Shown here piece by piece: positions 6,207-15,256 of a stretch of DNA of 18,547 nucleotides. Within the stretch, counting starts at the first letter, position 1, and every line of letters begins with the position of its first letter. The notes under the pieces were generated by a model. That model did not search any database. It was not told the origin of the DNA and saw only the letters and a program-made list of their open reading frames with translations. This stretch comes from JBKPRX01 sp046734795. GTDB lineage: Bacteria; Actinomycetota; Thermoleophilia; Gaiellales; Gaiellaceae. The stretch covers positions 1 through 18,547 of the forward strand of contig JBKPRX010000020.1 of the NCBI GenBank assembly GCA_046734795.1, written 5' to 3'. The position numbers were made by a program, and so were the translations under genes.

Positions 6207-6442
6207 ACAAGCCCGATCGCGACCAGGTATTCCAGCGACTCCTCGGCCCCGCGGACCGCGAGATCGACTGCGACGCGTGCTTCGAGCACCTCGATCGCTA
6301 CGTCGAGCTCGAGCTTGCCGGCGAGGATGCAAACGCTGCGATCCCGGGCCTACGCGCACACCTCGAAGGCTGCCCGGCGTGCCGCGAGGAGCACGAGAGC
6401 CTGCGCGCACTCGTCGCAGGCGACGACCCGACCCGGCGTTGA
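6203..6442 (+). CDS. Zinc-finger-type anti-sigma factor, soluble
   Basis: A 79-residue protein whose ATG overlaps the sigma factor stop codon (ATGA). It carries the anti-sigma signature H-x3-C-x2-C (His53, Cys57, Cys60 in HLEGCPAC), with additional Cys23, Cys26 and His29 upstream. This is the zinc-binding domain that holds an ECF sigma factor inactive. There is no membrane segment, so control is cytoplasmic, perhaps through redox state or zinc as in RsrA-type proteins. That mode is inferred from the Cys/His content only. It is the last gene of the operon, and a strong hairpin follows. Confidence 0.85.
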   Translation: MNKPDRDQVFQRLLGPADREIDCDACFEHLDRYVELELAGEDANAAIPGLRAHLEGCPACREEHESLRALVAGDDPTRR

Positions 6443-6448
6443 GATCCG

Positions 6449-6500
6449 CGCCGCGCGCGCGACGAGCCGGAAGGTAGAACACCTGCCTTCCCGCGCGGCG
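6449..6500 (+). terminator. Long hairpin after the sigma/anti-sigma operon
   Basis: CGCCGCGCG (6449-6457) pairs with CGCGCGGCG (6492-6500), and inside it GGAAGG (6469-6474) pairs with CCTTCC (6486-6491). There is an 11-base one-sided bulge. It begins 7 bases after the anti-sigma stop codon. There is no T-run. The next gene is convergent, so it may serve both strands. Confidence 0.6.
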
Positions 6501-6568
6501 GCGACGAGTCGCGTGCACGCGTTCACGCGATCCTCGCCGCCGCCGCGCTGGCGTCCCCGCAGCTTGCG

Positions 6569-6934
6569 CTAGAACCCCGAGTCGCGGTAACCGCGACCGC
6601 CCTGACCGTAATAGCCGCCAACCTTCGTTCGATAGTTGGCGTCGTTGTAGCGATCGGGGTCGAATTCCGGTGCGTTCTTGATCTCGTCCTTCGTGCGCGC
6701 GACGAAGACCGTCTCGGCGTCGAAGTCGACGTCGCGAACGATCCCTGCGGGAAGAAGAACTTTCTTGCCGAAGATCCATGGTCCGGTGTCGACGACGATG
6801 TAGCTCGCACCGACGTCGTTCGACGCTTCGTCGATCTTTCCGATCGAGCCGTCCATCGCCTCCACGCTGAAGCCGGACAAGTCAGTTTGCGTCCAGCTCG
6901 TCTCGCGATACATCCACATGTCTGTCGTCGTCAC
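6569..6934 (-). CDS. PRC-barrel domain protein
   Basis: A 121-residue soluble protein. A PRC-barrel beta domain runs from about residue 18 to 88 (LSGFSVEAMDGSIGKIDEA, SYIVVDTGPWIFGKKVLLPAGIV, ETVFVARTKDEIKNAPEF). After it comes a Tyr- and Gly-rich tail (RYNDANYRTKVGGYYGQGG). PRC-barrels bind RNA or protein partners and occur in RimM, photosynthetic reaction-centre H subunits and many stress-related actinobacterial proteins. The GTG at 6934 is preceded by GAGGAGGTTCACA, which fixes the start. It lies 38 bases after the Cys-cluster gene on the same strand and could be co-transcribed with it, under the TetR-type operator. Its specific role is unknown. Confidence 0.85.
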   Translation of the reverse strand: MTTTDMWMYRETSWTQTDLSGFSVEAMDGSIGKIDEASNDVGASYIVVDTGPWIFGKKVLLPAGIVRDVDFDAETVFVARTKDEIKNAPEFDPDRYNDANYRTKVGGYYGQGGRGYRDSGF

Positions 6935-6972
6935 TGTGAACCTCCTCGCGTCATGTCGTTAGGCCCCCTCCG

Positions 6973-7311
6973 CTAAAAGGGAGCGTCCTGTTCGAGCTCG
7001 CTCTCCACGAGCACAGCGCGCCGAGCGATCTCGCCGACGACGCGCCCGCGGGCCATCGCGCCGTGCTCCGGTGCGACGATGAAGACGTGTTTCGACGCGC
7101 GAACCTGCGCGTACTCGGTCTCGGTGAGCGGAACGAGCTCGGCGCAACCGGCGCAGCCGCACTCGCAGTGGAACGACGTCGGCACGTCGTCGAGGCCCCA
7201 GCCCTGCGCGACTTCGAAGATCCGCTCGTTCACCTCCCGTAGGAGGCGGCGCTGTACGAGAGGCCGCTGCTCCTGAAACGCCAACTCGTGCTGTGATTCA
7301 AGAGTATCCAT
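6973..7311 (-). CDS. Small Cys-cluster protein (HCECGCAGC motif), hypothetical
   Basis: This 112-residue protein has an N-terminal helix (about 8-36, QEQRPLVQRRLLREVNERIFEV). The compact cluster HCECGCAGC (His48, Cys49, Cys51, Cys53, Cys56) follows, then LVPLTETEYAQVRASKHVFIVAPEHG. The layout C-x-C-x-x-C before LT-x-x-E-Y-x-x-V-R and (V/F)xVxPxH is one I know from unnamed actinobacterial proteins, and it probably binds zinc. The ATG at 7311 has no ribosome site. Four bases upstream lies an 18-bp palindrome that also abuts the divergent TetR start. TAATGT ends 7 bases before the ATG, so the mRNA is probably leaderless. TetR repression is the likely control. Confidence 0.75.
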   Translation of the reverse strand: MDTLESQHELAFQEQRPLVQRRLLREVNERIFEVAQGWGLDDVPTSFHCECGCAGCAELVPLTETEYAQVRASKHVFIVAPEHGAMARGRVVGEIARRAVLVESELEQDAPF

Positions 7312-7314
7312 ATG

Positions 7315-7332
7315 TGAGACATTATTGTCTCA
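7315..7332. promoter_or_regulatory. 18-bp palindromic operator between divergent genes
   Basis: TGAGACA-TTAT-TGTCTCA is a perfect 7+4+7 inverted repeat. It fills nearly all of the 20-base gap between the two start codons, and its last base is the A of the TetR ATG. On the minus strand TAATGT (7324-7319), a -10-like hexamer, lies inside it, 7 bases from the start codon at 7311. Binding by TetR would block both start sites. The site is exact; the binder is inferred from position. Confidence 0.8.
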
Positions 7333-7976
7333 TGGTGAGAAGGCTAAACTCGATCACCGTGCCGAGCGCGCCCGCACCAAAACGCCGCGGGCGGATCGGC
7401 CCCACGCCGCGCACACCTCTTCAGGAGCGAGTCGAGTCGGCGATTCTCGACGCGGCGGCGACGGTTTTTGCCGAAGCAGGCTCTGAAGCGAGCATGGCGG
7501 TGGTCGCATCGGCCGCTGGCATGGCACGCGCCACGCTCTACCGCTACTTCCCAAATCGCGAAGTGCTGCTCGCCGAGCTCGCAAAGCGGGGCGTCGCGGC
7601 AGCCGGAAGCAGGATCACGGCCGCGCGGCTCGACAGCGTCGATGCACCCACGGCGATCGAGCGGGCAATCCGCGCTCTCGTCGATACAGGCCCAGCGTTC
7701 ATCGTGGTTGCGCGGGAGAGCGCAGGCGGCCGGCCGGCAGCGTACGAGGCGGAGATCGGGCAGCCGCTGAGAGAGGTCTTCGAGCGTGGACAGGCGACCG
7801 GAGAGCTGCGCACCGATCTTGCGGCCCCCTTTCTCGCGGAGGCACTCGTCGGTCTTCTCGGCGGAGTGTTGAGGGCTTCGGGCCCGCTCGGGCGGGAAGA
7901 CATCGTCGCGGCGACTACGCGGGTGTTCGTCGACGGCGTGCGCGGGAAGCTTCGTCCTGCGCCCGACCGCGGCTAG
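7332..7976 (+). CDS. TetR-family transcriptional regulator
   Basis: A 214-residue protein from ATG 7332 (GTG at 7335 is an alternative). A basic 30-residue leader precedes the TetR DNA-binding domain at about 32-80 (ILDAAATVFAEAGSEASMAVVASAAGMARATLYRYFPNREVLL), which contains the classic helix-turn-helix ending in LYRYFPNRE. The remaining helical domain should bind a ligand and form the dimer, and its ligand cannot be read from the sequence. No ribosome site precedes the start, and the operator palindrome touches it, so the mRNA is probably leaderless. The stop codon lies 32 bases before the RsbR-type gene, so the regulator probably heads the stressosome operon and represses itself, that operon and the divergent gene. 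Confidence 0.9.
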   Translation: MVRRLNSITVPSAPAPKRRGRIGPTPRTPLQERVESAILDAAATVFAEAGSEASMAVVASAAGMARATLYRYFPNREVLLAELAKRGVAAAGSRITAARLDSVDAPTAIERAIRALVDTGPAFIVVARESAGGRPAAYEAEIGQPLREVFERGQATGELRTDLAAPFLAEALVGLLGGVLRASGPLGREDIVAATTRVFVDGVRGKLRPAPDRG

Positions 7977-8008
7977 CGCTCGCAGACAACACGAGACCAG
8001 GAGGCGCG

Positions 8009-8890
8009 ATGACGACGCGTACGTCCAACCAGAAGACCGAACATCCTTTGGACGAGTCGCTCCTTCCCGAGCTCGTCGCGTACCTCCGGCAGAACCGGAC
8101 GCGGTTGCGCGAGGAGTGGGTGCGGCGGATTACTGCCGAGCGGCTGCTGAGCGTGATGACGGCGGAGGAGATCTTTTCCGAAGTCACAGCTGTCTATGAC
8201 AACTACGTCAACGCGCTCGAGACCGGAAGTGTCGAGACCCTGCAGTCGTACGCACGCGATCTCTCCGAACGGATCATCCCGCGCGGAGTCGAGACCGACG
8301 AGGTGCTCGGCATCGTCCTGCTCTTGCGAGACGTCCTCGCGCGTTCGTTGTTCGTGAAGTACAAGAACGACGAGGGCCTGCTCGACCGGATCTTGGACGC
8401 GTACGAGCCGGCGGCAAACCGAATCGCAGTCACCGTGGGTGTCAGCTTCGTCGACGAGCGCGAGCGCGTCATCCGCGAGCAGCAGGAGGCGATCCACGAG
8501 CTTTCGACACCGGTGCTCCAAGTTCGTGACGGACTGCTGATTCTCCCGATCATCGGCGGCCTCGATGCGGCGCGTGCACGGCAGCTAACGGAGCAGCTTC
8601 TGGGCGCGATCCAATCGAACCGCGCTCGCGTCGTCGTCATCGACATCACGGGCGTCGCGACGATCGATCTGACGGTCGCCAATCACCTCGTGCAGACGGT
8701 CGAATCAGCGCGATTGATGGGCGCGAGCGCGATCATCACCGGTCTCTCGTCGCGCATCGCGCAAACACTCGTCGATCTCGGCGTCGACCTCAGCATGATG
8801 CACACCGTCGGCGATTTGCAGGGTGGACTCGAAGAGGCGGAGCGCCTGCTGATCGAGCGCCAATCGGCTGGCGACCGAACGGTGCGCTAG
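8009..8890 (+). CDS. rsbR: RsbR-type stressosome scaffold protein (RsbT co-antagonist)
   Basis: A 293-residue protein with AGGAGG before the ATG. An N-terminal helical sensor domain of the RsbR type (about 15-150) is joined by a helix to a STAS domain (about 165-285; LILPIIGGLD, VVVIDITGVATIDLTVANHLV, GLSSRIAQTLVDLGVDLS). With RsbS it should build the stressosome core that holds RsbT until stress. By alignment with B. subtilis RsbRA from memory, the phosphorylated Thr171 and Thr205 correspond to Ala187 and Leu221 here, although Thr222 is next to the second site. This copy may therefore not be switched by RsbT in the usual way. It is followed by RsbS and RsbT genes and preceded by TetR in the same operon. 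Confidence 0.9.
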   Translation: MTTRTSNQKTEHPLDESLLPELVAYLRQNRTRLREEWVRRITAERLLSVMTAEEIFSEVTAVYDNYVNALETGSVETLQSYARDLSERIIPRGVETDEVLGIVLLLRDVLARSLFVKYKNDEGLLDRILDAYEPAANRIAVTVGVSFVDERERVIREQQEAIHELSTPVLQVRDGLLILPIIGGLDAARARQLTEQLLGAIQSNRARVVVIDITGVATIDLTVANHLVQTVESARLMGASAIITGLSSRIAQTLVDLGVDLSMMHTVGDLQGGLEEAERLLIERQSAGDRTVR

Positions 8891-8895
8891 TTGCG

Positions 8896-9249
8896 GTGAA
8901 CAACGTCGCGATCCTGCACCAGGGCGAAAACATCATCGCGTCGATCCAGTCGGATCTGACCGATGAGCAGGCCATCGCGCTCCGGGATGAGATCGCGGAA
9001 CGCGTGGGCCGTTCTCGTGCGCGCGGAGTCATCGTCGACGTCAGCGCACTCGACGTCATCGACTCCTTCATCGCCCGCGCGCTCAGATCGCTCGCCATCA
9101 CGGCAAGACTGCGCGGGGCCGAGACGATCATCGTCGGCATCCAGCCCGACGTCGCGATCGCGCTCGCCCATTTCAACCTCAACCTCGCGCCGGTCCGGAC
9201 GGCGCTCGACGTGGACGAGGCTCTTCACGTCCTCACGCGACAACCGTGA
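8896..9249 (+). CDS. rsbS: RsbS-type stressosome STAS protein (RsbT antagonist)
   Basis: This 117-residue protein is a single STAS domain, the usual RsbS length. The motif VIDSFIARAL keeps the serine (Ser57) equal to Ser59 of B. subtilis RsbS, the residue phosphorylated by RsbT to release it. The segments ILHQGENIIASIQSDLTDEQA and ETIIVGIQPDVAIAL also fit. The GTG start at 8896 lies 5 bases after the RsbR stop codon with no strong ribosome site, suggesting coupled translation. Its stop overlaps the GTG of the RsbT gene (GTGA). With RsbR and RsbT it completes a minimal stressosome. Confidence 0.92.
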   Translation: MNNVAILHQGENIIASIQSDLTDEQAIALRDEIAERVGRSRARGVIVDVSALDVIDSFIARALRSLAITARLRGAETIIVGIQPDVAIALAHFNLNLAPVRTALDVDEALHVLTRQP

Positions 9250-9710
9250 AGGACGAGGTGTGCGTCGAGCTCAATGCCGGCAGCGACATGATCGCTGCTC
9301 GCGCCGCCGCCCGTTCGCTCGCATCGGAGCTCGGCTTCACACGCACCGACGCGACTCTGATCGCGACTGCCGTTTCTGAAATCGCGCGGAATATCATCGT
9401 GCACGCCGGCCGCGGACAGCTCGTGATGAGGTCGGTGGTCGAGGACGCGCGATATGGACTGCAAGTCGTCGCGACCGACTCAGGTCCCGGGATTCGGGAC
9501 ATCGCTTCGGCTCTCGAGCAGGGCTACGCCGGCCGTGGCGGGCTTGGCTTGGGCCTACCCGGTGCGCGGCGACTGATGGACGAGTTCGCGCTCGAGTCGG
9601 ACGCAGACAGCGGAACGACGGTCACCATGACGAAGTGGCGCGTTCGCGACGAGCTCGAACGGCTTCGCGAACGGAGGCGGCGCAAGGACGAGGCCCCCGA
9701 CGTTTCCTGA
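9246..9710 (+). CDS. rsbT: RsbT-type serine/threonine switch kinase
   Basis: A 154-residue GHKL-type ATPase. The N box is EIARN (Glu45, Asn49), the G1 box is DSGPGI (78-83), and the glycine-rich lid and G2 box are GRGGLGLGLPGARRL (97-110). The family phosphorylates RsbS and RsbR and, once free, activates a partner such as the phosphatase RsbU. The GTG start overlaps the RsbS stop codon. Compared with B. subtilis RsbT (about 133 residues), there is an extra, very basic tail (RVRDELERLRERRRRKDE). The next gene carries an RsbU-type N-terminal domain, the expected RsbT-binding surface. Confidence 0.92.
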   Translation: MKDEVCVELNAGSDMIAARAAARSLASELGFTRTDATLIATAVSEIARNIIVHAGRGQLVMRSVVEDARYGLQVVATDSGPGIRDIASALEQGYAGRGGLGLGLPGARRLMDEFALESDADSGTTVTMTKWRVRDELERLRERRRRKDEAPDVS

Positions 9711-9711
9711 C

Positions 9712-10479
9712 GTGCTGACCGCGGAACAGTCGCGGTCGAGGCCGATGACTGCGGTACGTTCGCCGGGAGCGACAGCCGGTTTTCGCCACAAGTATTCAGC
9801 GGCGCTGGCGGCTCATCTCGCCGAGCCGAGCGAGGTGACGCTCCACGAGGCTTACGAGCTGGGACGCGCAGCCGTTTCTTTCGAACTTGCGATCCTCGAC
9901 GTAGCCGGCATCCACCACGAAGCGCTTGCGGAGTGCGCCCGTGACGGTGGGCTCGAACGCGCTGAGCAAGCCGCCATCGCCGGAGAGTTCCTCGTCGAGA
10001 GCCTCTCGGCATTCGAGATGGTCCACCGTGGCTACCGCGAAGCGCGGGAACAGACCGCGCTCGAGCAGTGGAGCGGAACGCTCCTACGACGCCTCTCGAG
10101 CCTCCTGTCAGACGAATCGCTCGCGGGCTCGAGCCGCGAATCACTCGGCGAGGCACTCCAACTGGTTGCAGAGCAAGCACGTGAGCTCGTCGGCGCGGCG
10201 CGCTGCACCGTTCGCACGAACGCCGATGCGTGCGATCTCGCGCTCGAGGTCACGTCGTCGGACGATGTCGACCATGGTTCAGACGATCGTGACTGCGCCG
10301 TCGTTCCGCTGCGTGCGCTTCGAGGTGGTTCCCTCGGTTCGCTCGAGGTCGTCGCAGCCGAAGGCGTCCTGTTGACGGATCGCGACAAGCAAGTGCTCGG
10401 GCACGTCGCCGAAATGGCGAGCGCAGCGATCGAGCGGCTCCAGCTGTATCGCGTCTCGCGACCACGCCCTCTCACCTGA
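9712..10479 (+). CDS. RsbU N-terminal domain-GAF domain protein without phosphatase
   Basis: This 255-residue protein starts at GTG 9712 (ATG 9745 with GAGG just upstream is an alternative). Residues about 24-112 resemble the RsbT-binding domain of RsbU (FRHKYSAALAAHLAE, ELGRAAVSFELAILDVAGIHHEAL, FLVESLSAFEMVHRGYREA). Residues about 140-245 look like a GAF sensor domain (LGEALQLVAEQARELVGAARCTV, LGSLEVVAAEGVLLTDRDKQVLGHVAEMASAAIERLQLY). The protein ends there: no PP2C phosphatase and no histidine-kinase domain follows in any frame. It lies one base after the RsbT stop codon and closes the operon. RsbT probably binds it, but how it passes the signal on is unclear. It could be a decoy or a regulatory subunit. 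Confidence 0.75.
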   Translation: MLTAEQSRSRPMTAVRSPGATAGFRHKYSAALAAHLAEPSEVTLHEAYELGRAAVSFELAILDVAGIHHEALAECARDGGLERAEQAAIAGEFLVESLSAFEMVHRGYREAREQTALEQWSGTLLRRLSSLLSDESLAGSSRESLGEALQLVAEQARELVGAARCTVRTNADACDLALEVTSSDDVDHGSDDRDCAVVPLRALRGGSLGSLEVVAAEGVLLTDRDKQVLGHVAEMASAAIERLQLYRVSRPRPLT

Positions 10480-10874
10480 CCCGGAGCGCGCGCATTCCTA
10501 CGGCCGTCAGCGATTAGGCAACTGCGATGGCGCCTTGGCGGAGAAGCTGATTCAGCGTCGTGGCGGCTCCCGCGGGATTGCCGAAGAAGAGCGGTGTAAC
10601 AGGCGCGCCGGCGACCGCGCGGCCCTTCGAATCGAGCGACGCACGGCACTCGAAGCCGTTCGTGACGCTTGCGACAACCGCGGCAAAGATCCAAGCCGAC
10701 GAGTCATCACGACGTCCACTATCGACCATGGCGGACAACGATCGTACGCCTGTCGCTCCGGGTCGTGCGTGGAGCCGGCGGCGACTGTGGGAAACCCGCC
10801 GTATGCGTCCGGTGGCCCCCCGATTCCGAAAAAGACTCGCTGAGCGACGATCACTTGGACCGAAAGGAGGCGTG
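10480..10874. other. Gap between the stressosome operon and the dehydrogenase gene
   Basis: It holds a possible small minus-strand gene (10514-10729). The right end carries the dehydrogenase ribosome site (AAAGGAGG). Open plus-strand frames entering the dehydrogenase are Arg-rich and unlikely to be translated. I see no strong terminator for the stressosome operon, no clear promoter and no repeat. Confidence 0.4.
10514..10729 (-). CDS. Possible small protein of 71 residues (hypothetical)
   Basis: From ATG 10729 the minus strand encodes DDSSAWIFAAVVASVTNG, then FECRASLDSKGRAVAGAPVT, PLFFGNPAGAATTLNQLL and RQGAIAVA, ending in TAA at 10514. The amino-acid mix is protein-like, and about three quarters of third codon positions are G or C. 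It differs from the Arg/Ser-rich shadows on the other strand. There is no clear ribosome site, so the start is uncertain. I do not recognise a family. It would be divergent from the dehydrogenase and convergent with the stressosome operon. Confidence 0.35.
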   Translation of the reverse strand: MVDSGRRDDSSAWIFAAVVASVTNGFECRASLDSKGRAVAGAPVTPLFFGNPAGAATTLNQLLRQGAIAVA

Positions 10875-11978
10875 ATGAACGCGCTTGTGTACCACGGTCC
10901 CGGTGAACGGGCTTGGGAGGACGTTGCCGACCCGATCATCCGCGAACCGACCGACGCCATCGTCCGCATCGACGTCGCCACGATTTGCGGAACCGATCTG
11001 CACATCTTGAAAGGTGACGTGCCGGAGGTAACGCCGGGCACGATCCTGGGTCACGAGGCGGTCGGGACGATCGTCGAGACCGGCGCGGCGGTGACAACCG
11101 TCGAGCCTGGCGACCAGGTGCTCGTGTCCTGCATCACTTCGTGCGGACGCTGCCGCTTCTGCAAAGAAGGCCACTACGGACTCTGTACCGGCGGCGGCGG
11201 TTGGATCTTCGGCCACACCATCGACGGCCTGCAGGCTGAGTTTGCTCGTGTCCCCTTCGCGGACACGTCCGTCTACAAGCTGCCGGCGGGGCTCACGCCC
11301 GAGGATGTGATCTTCCTCGCGGACATCCTGCCGACGGCGTACGAAGTCGGCGTCCTCAACGGCGGTGTCCAGCCCGGAGACACGGTTGCGATCGTCGGTG
11401 CTGGCCCGATCGGACTCGCGACGATCATGACCGCGAAGCTGTTCACGCCGAGCCGCGTGATCGCGATCGATCTCGCCGATGCCCGCTTGGACAAGGCACT
11501 GGAGTTCGGCGCGGACACCGTGATCAACAACGGCACCGAAGACGTCGAGGCCGCAATCCAGGAGCTCACGGACGGGCTTGGTGTCGACGTCGCCATCGAA
11601 GCGGTCGGGGTGCCGGAGACCTTCGAGCTCTGTGCCGCGATCGTGCGACCCGGCGGCCGCGTCGCGAACGTCGGTGTGCACGGGCATCCGGCCACGCTCC
11701 ATCTCGAGACGCTCTGGATCCGTGACATCACGATCACGACCGGACTCGTCGACACCACGACGACGCCGCAGTTGATGCGGTTGATCGCGGAGCGGCGCCT
11801 CGATCCGAGCTTGTTCGCGACGCACCGCTTCGCGCTGTCGGAGACCGAAGAGGCGTATGAGGTCTTCGCCGCCGCAGCCGAGACCCACGCGCTCAAGGTC
11901 GTCCTCGACGGCAAGGCGGCGCCGGAACTCGTCCACCACGGCGAAGCGGCGCCGGCGCTCGCGGCCGAAAGGACGTGA
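10875..11978 (+). CDS. Zinc-dependent alcohol dehydrogenase (MDR family)
   Basis: A 367-residue medium-chain dehydrogenase with AAAGGAGG before the ATG. The catalytic zinc site is Cys38 (ICGTD), His60-Glu61 (GHE) and probably Asp150 (LADILPTAYEVG). The structural zinc cysteines are Cys90, Cys93, Cys96 and Cys104 (SCGRCRFCKEGHYGLC). The Rossmann motif GAGPIG is at 175-180, and Asp199 at the end of the next strand (VIAIDLAD) favours NAD over NADP. Asp in the ILPTAYE segment and the GWIFGHTIDGLQAEFARVP loop resemble the threonine/secondary-alcohol and formaldehyde dehydrogenase-like branch. It oxidises an alcohol to an aldehyde or ketone in the cytoplasm. The substrate cannot be fixed from sequence. 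It stands alone, with a hairpin after the gene. Confidence 0.9.
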   Translation: MNALVYHGPGERAWEDVADPIIREPTDAIVRIDVATICGTDLHILKGDVPEVTPGTILGHEAVGTIVETGAAVTTVEPGDQVLVSCITSCGRCRFCKEGHYGLCTGGGGWIFGHTIDGLQAEFARVPFADTSVYKLPAGLTPEDVIFLADILPTAYEVGVLNGGVQPGDTVAIVGAGPIGLATIMTAKLFTPSRVIAIDLADARLDKALEFGADTVINNGTEDVEAAIQELTDGLGVDVAIEAVGVPETFELCAAIVRPGGRVANVGVHGHPATLHLETLWIRDITITTGLVDTTTTPQLMRLIAERRLDPSLFATHRFALSETEEAYEVFAAAAETHALKVVLDGKAAPELVHHGEAAPALAAERT

Positions 11979-12034
11979 CGGCGCGCACGCGTACGAGCGA
12001 ATGGACGACTGACGCCGGCTGACACCGGCGCAGA

Positions 12035-12070
12035 GGCGGGACAGCCGGCGCGCGTGTCGGCTGTCCCGCC
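12035..12070 (+). terminator. Terminator-type hairpin after the alcohol dehydrogenase gene
   Basis: GGCGGGACAGCCG (12035-12047) and CGGCTGTCCCGCC (12058-12070) form a perfect 13-bp stem with a 10-base loop, 57 bases after the stop codon. A small GCCGG/CCGGC hairpin lies just before it. No T-run follows. Confidence 0.7.
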
Positions 12071-12274
12071 CAAGGGATGTCGGTCGACGCTCGACGAGCG
12101 CCGAACGCGAGCATCGGCCGGTCCACAAGACCATCGCCGCACACGGGAACGGAAGTGCCGCGCGTGTTGCGGCTTTTCCGGCGGCAGAGACGTAGCGAGT
12201 CCGGATGTGGCCACGCTCTTCGCCGGGGAGACTTGGGCCGGAGAAACTCACTGCTTAAGCGAAAGGCGGCCGCG
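12071..12274 (+). other. Leader region upstream of the PPDK gene
   Basis: About 200 bases between the dehydrogenase terminator and the PPDK start with no convincing gene. It contains a hairpin at 12150-12180: CGGAA plus GCCGC pairing with GCGGC plus TTCCG across a 2x2 internal loop. The 8-bp palindrome GCTTAAGC and an AAAGG ribosome site follow close to the ATG. It may hold the promoter and a structured leader, but I do not recognise a known riboswitch. Confidence 0.35.
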
Positions 12275-14890
<2,616 letters not shown>

Positions 14891-15027
14891 CGGCCGGACA
14901 ATTCGTCAAGCGAACGCCGGCGGCGACCCGCGATGTCGGGCCTCGGTCCATCGCCACGGCGGGGCGACTCAGTAGTTGCCACGTCTCGGTTCCGCGAACT
15001 CGCTGTCGTCCACGCACGCACGAGTAA

Positions 15028-15039
15028 CCACGATCGTGG
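15028..15039. other. 12-bp palindrome just before a small gene
   Basis: CCACGATCGTGG is a perfect palindrome that ends one base before the ATG at 15041. It could be an operator for the downstream cluster of small genes, or it may sequester the start in RNA. There is no ribosome site between it and the ATG. Chance is possible in GC-rich DNA. Confidence 0.3.
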
Positions 15040-15040
15040 C

Positions 15041-15241
15041 ATGAGAGAAGCGACCTTGGCGGAGACGACGGCTGCGCCGGATCCGGTGCGCCAGTCTCGG
15101 CGCGACGAGCTCGAACGGGCCGGCTATCCCAGGTGCGACGCGCTCTTCTTGAGCGGCCGCGACGACGTCGACATCCATTTCGCGGCGTTTCTGCTCGAGC
15201 GCGGCTGCTCGGTGCAAACCGCCGTGGACATCCTCGTTTAG
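15041..15241 (+). CDS. Small conserved protein, paralogue of the 5314-5532 product
   Basis: This 66-residue soluble protein reads SRRDELERAGYPRCDALFLS, then DDVDIHFAAFLLERGCSVQTAVDIL. The shared pattern with the protein at 5314-5532 is R-R-D-x-L-x-x-A-G-(Y/F), then D-(L/I)-H, then L-x-E-R-G-C, then A-V-x-I-L, so the two are homologous. ATG 15041 is chosen because sequence before it is low in conservation-like features. An in-frame GTG or ATG further up (to 14933) cannot be excluded. The next gene starts 16 bases later, and its ribosome site overlaps this stop codon. The function is unknown. Confidence 0.65.
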   Translation: MREATLAETTAAPDPVRQSRRDELERAGYPRCDALFLSGRDDVDIHFAAFLLERGCSVQTAVDILV

Positions 15242-15256
15242 GAGGCACTCGGACAC

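Noticed and set aside
6511..6522. CGCGTGCACGCG-type palindrome after the sigma operon
   Set aside because: Such alternating GC palindromes are expected by chance at this base composition, and no gene start is nearby.
5682..6779. 365-codon minus-strand frame across the sigma factor operon
   Set aside because: It is Arg-rich and covers three coupled plus-strand genes plus part of the PRC-barrel gene.
10766..10875. Short plus-strand frame ending TGATG on the dehydrogenase start
   Set aside because: The stop-start overlap looks like coupling, but the dehydrogenase has its own AAAGGAGG. The short frame has no ribosome site and is not recognisable.
10851..12251. Very long open frame (466 codons) on the minus strand across the dehydrogenase
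   Set aside because: Its translation is Arg- and Asp-rich with no family features and lies opposite a clear zinc dehydrogenase with a good ribosome site. It is a GC-driven shadow.
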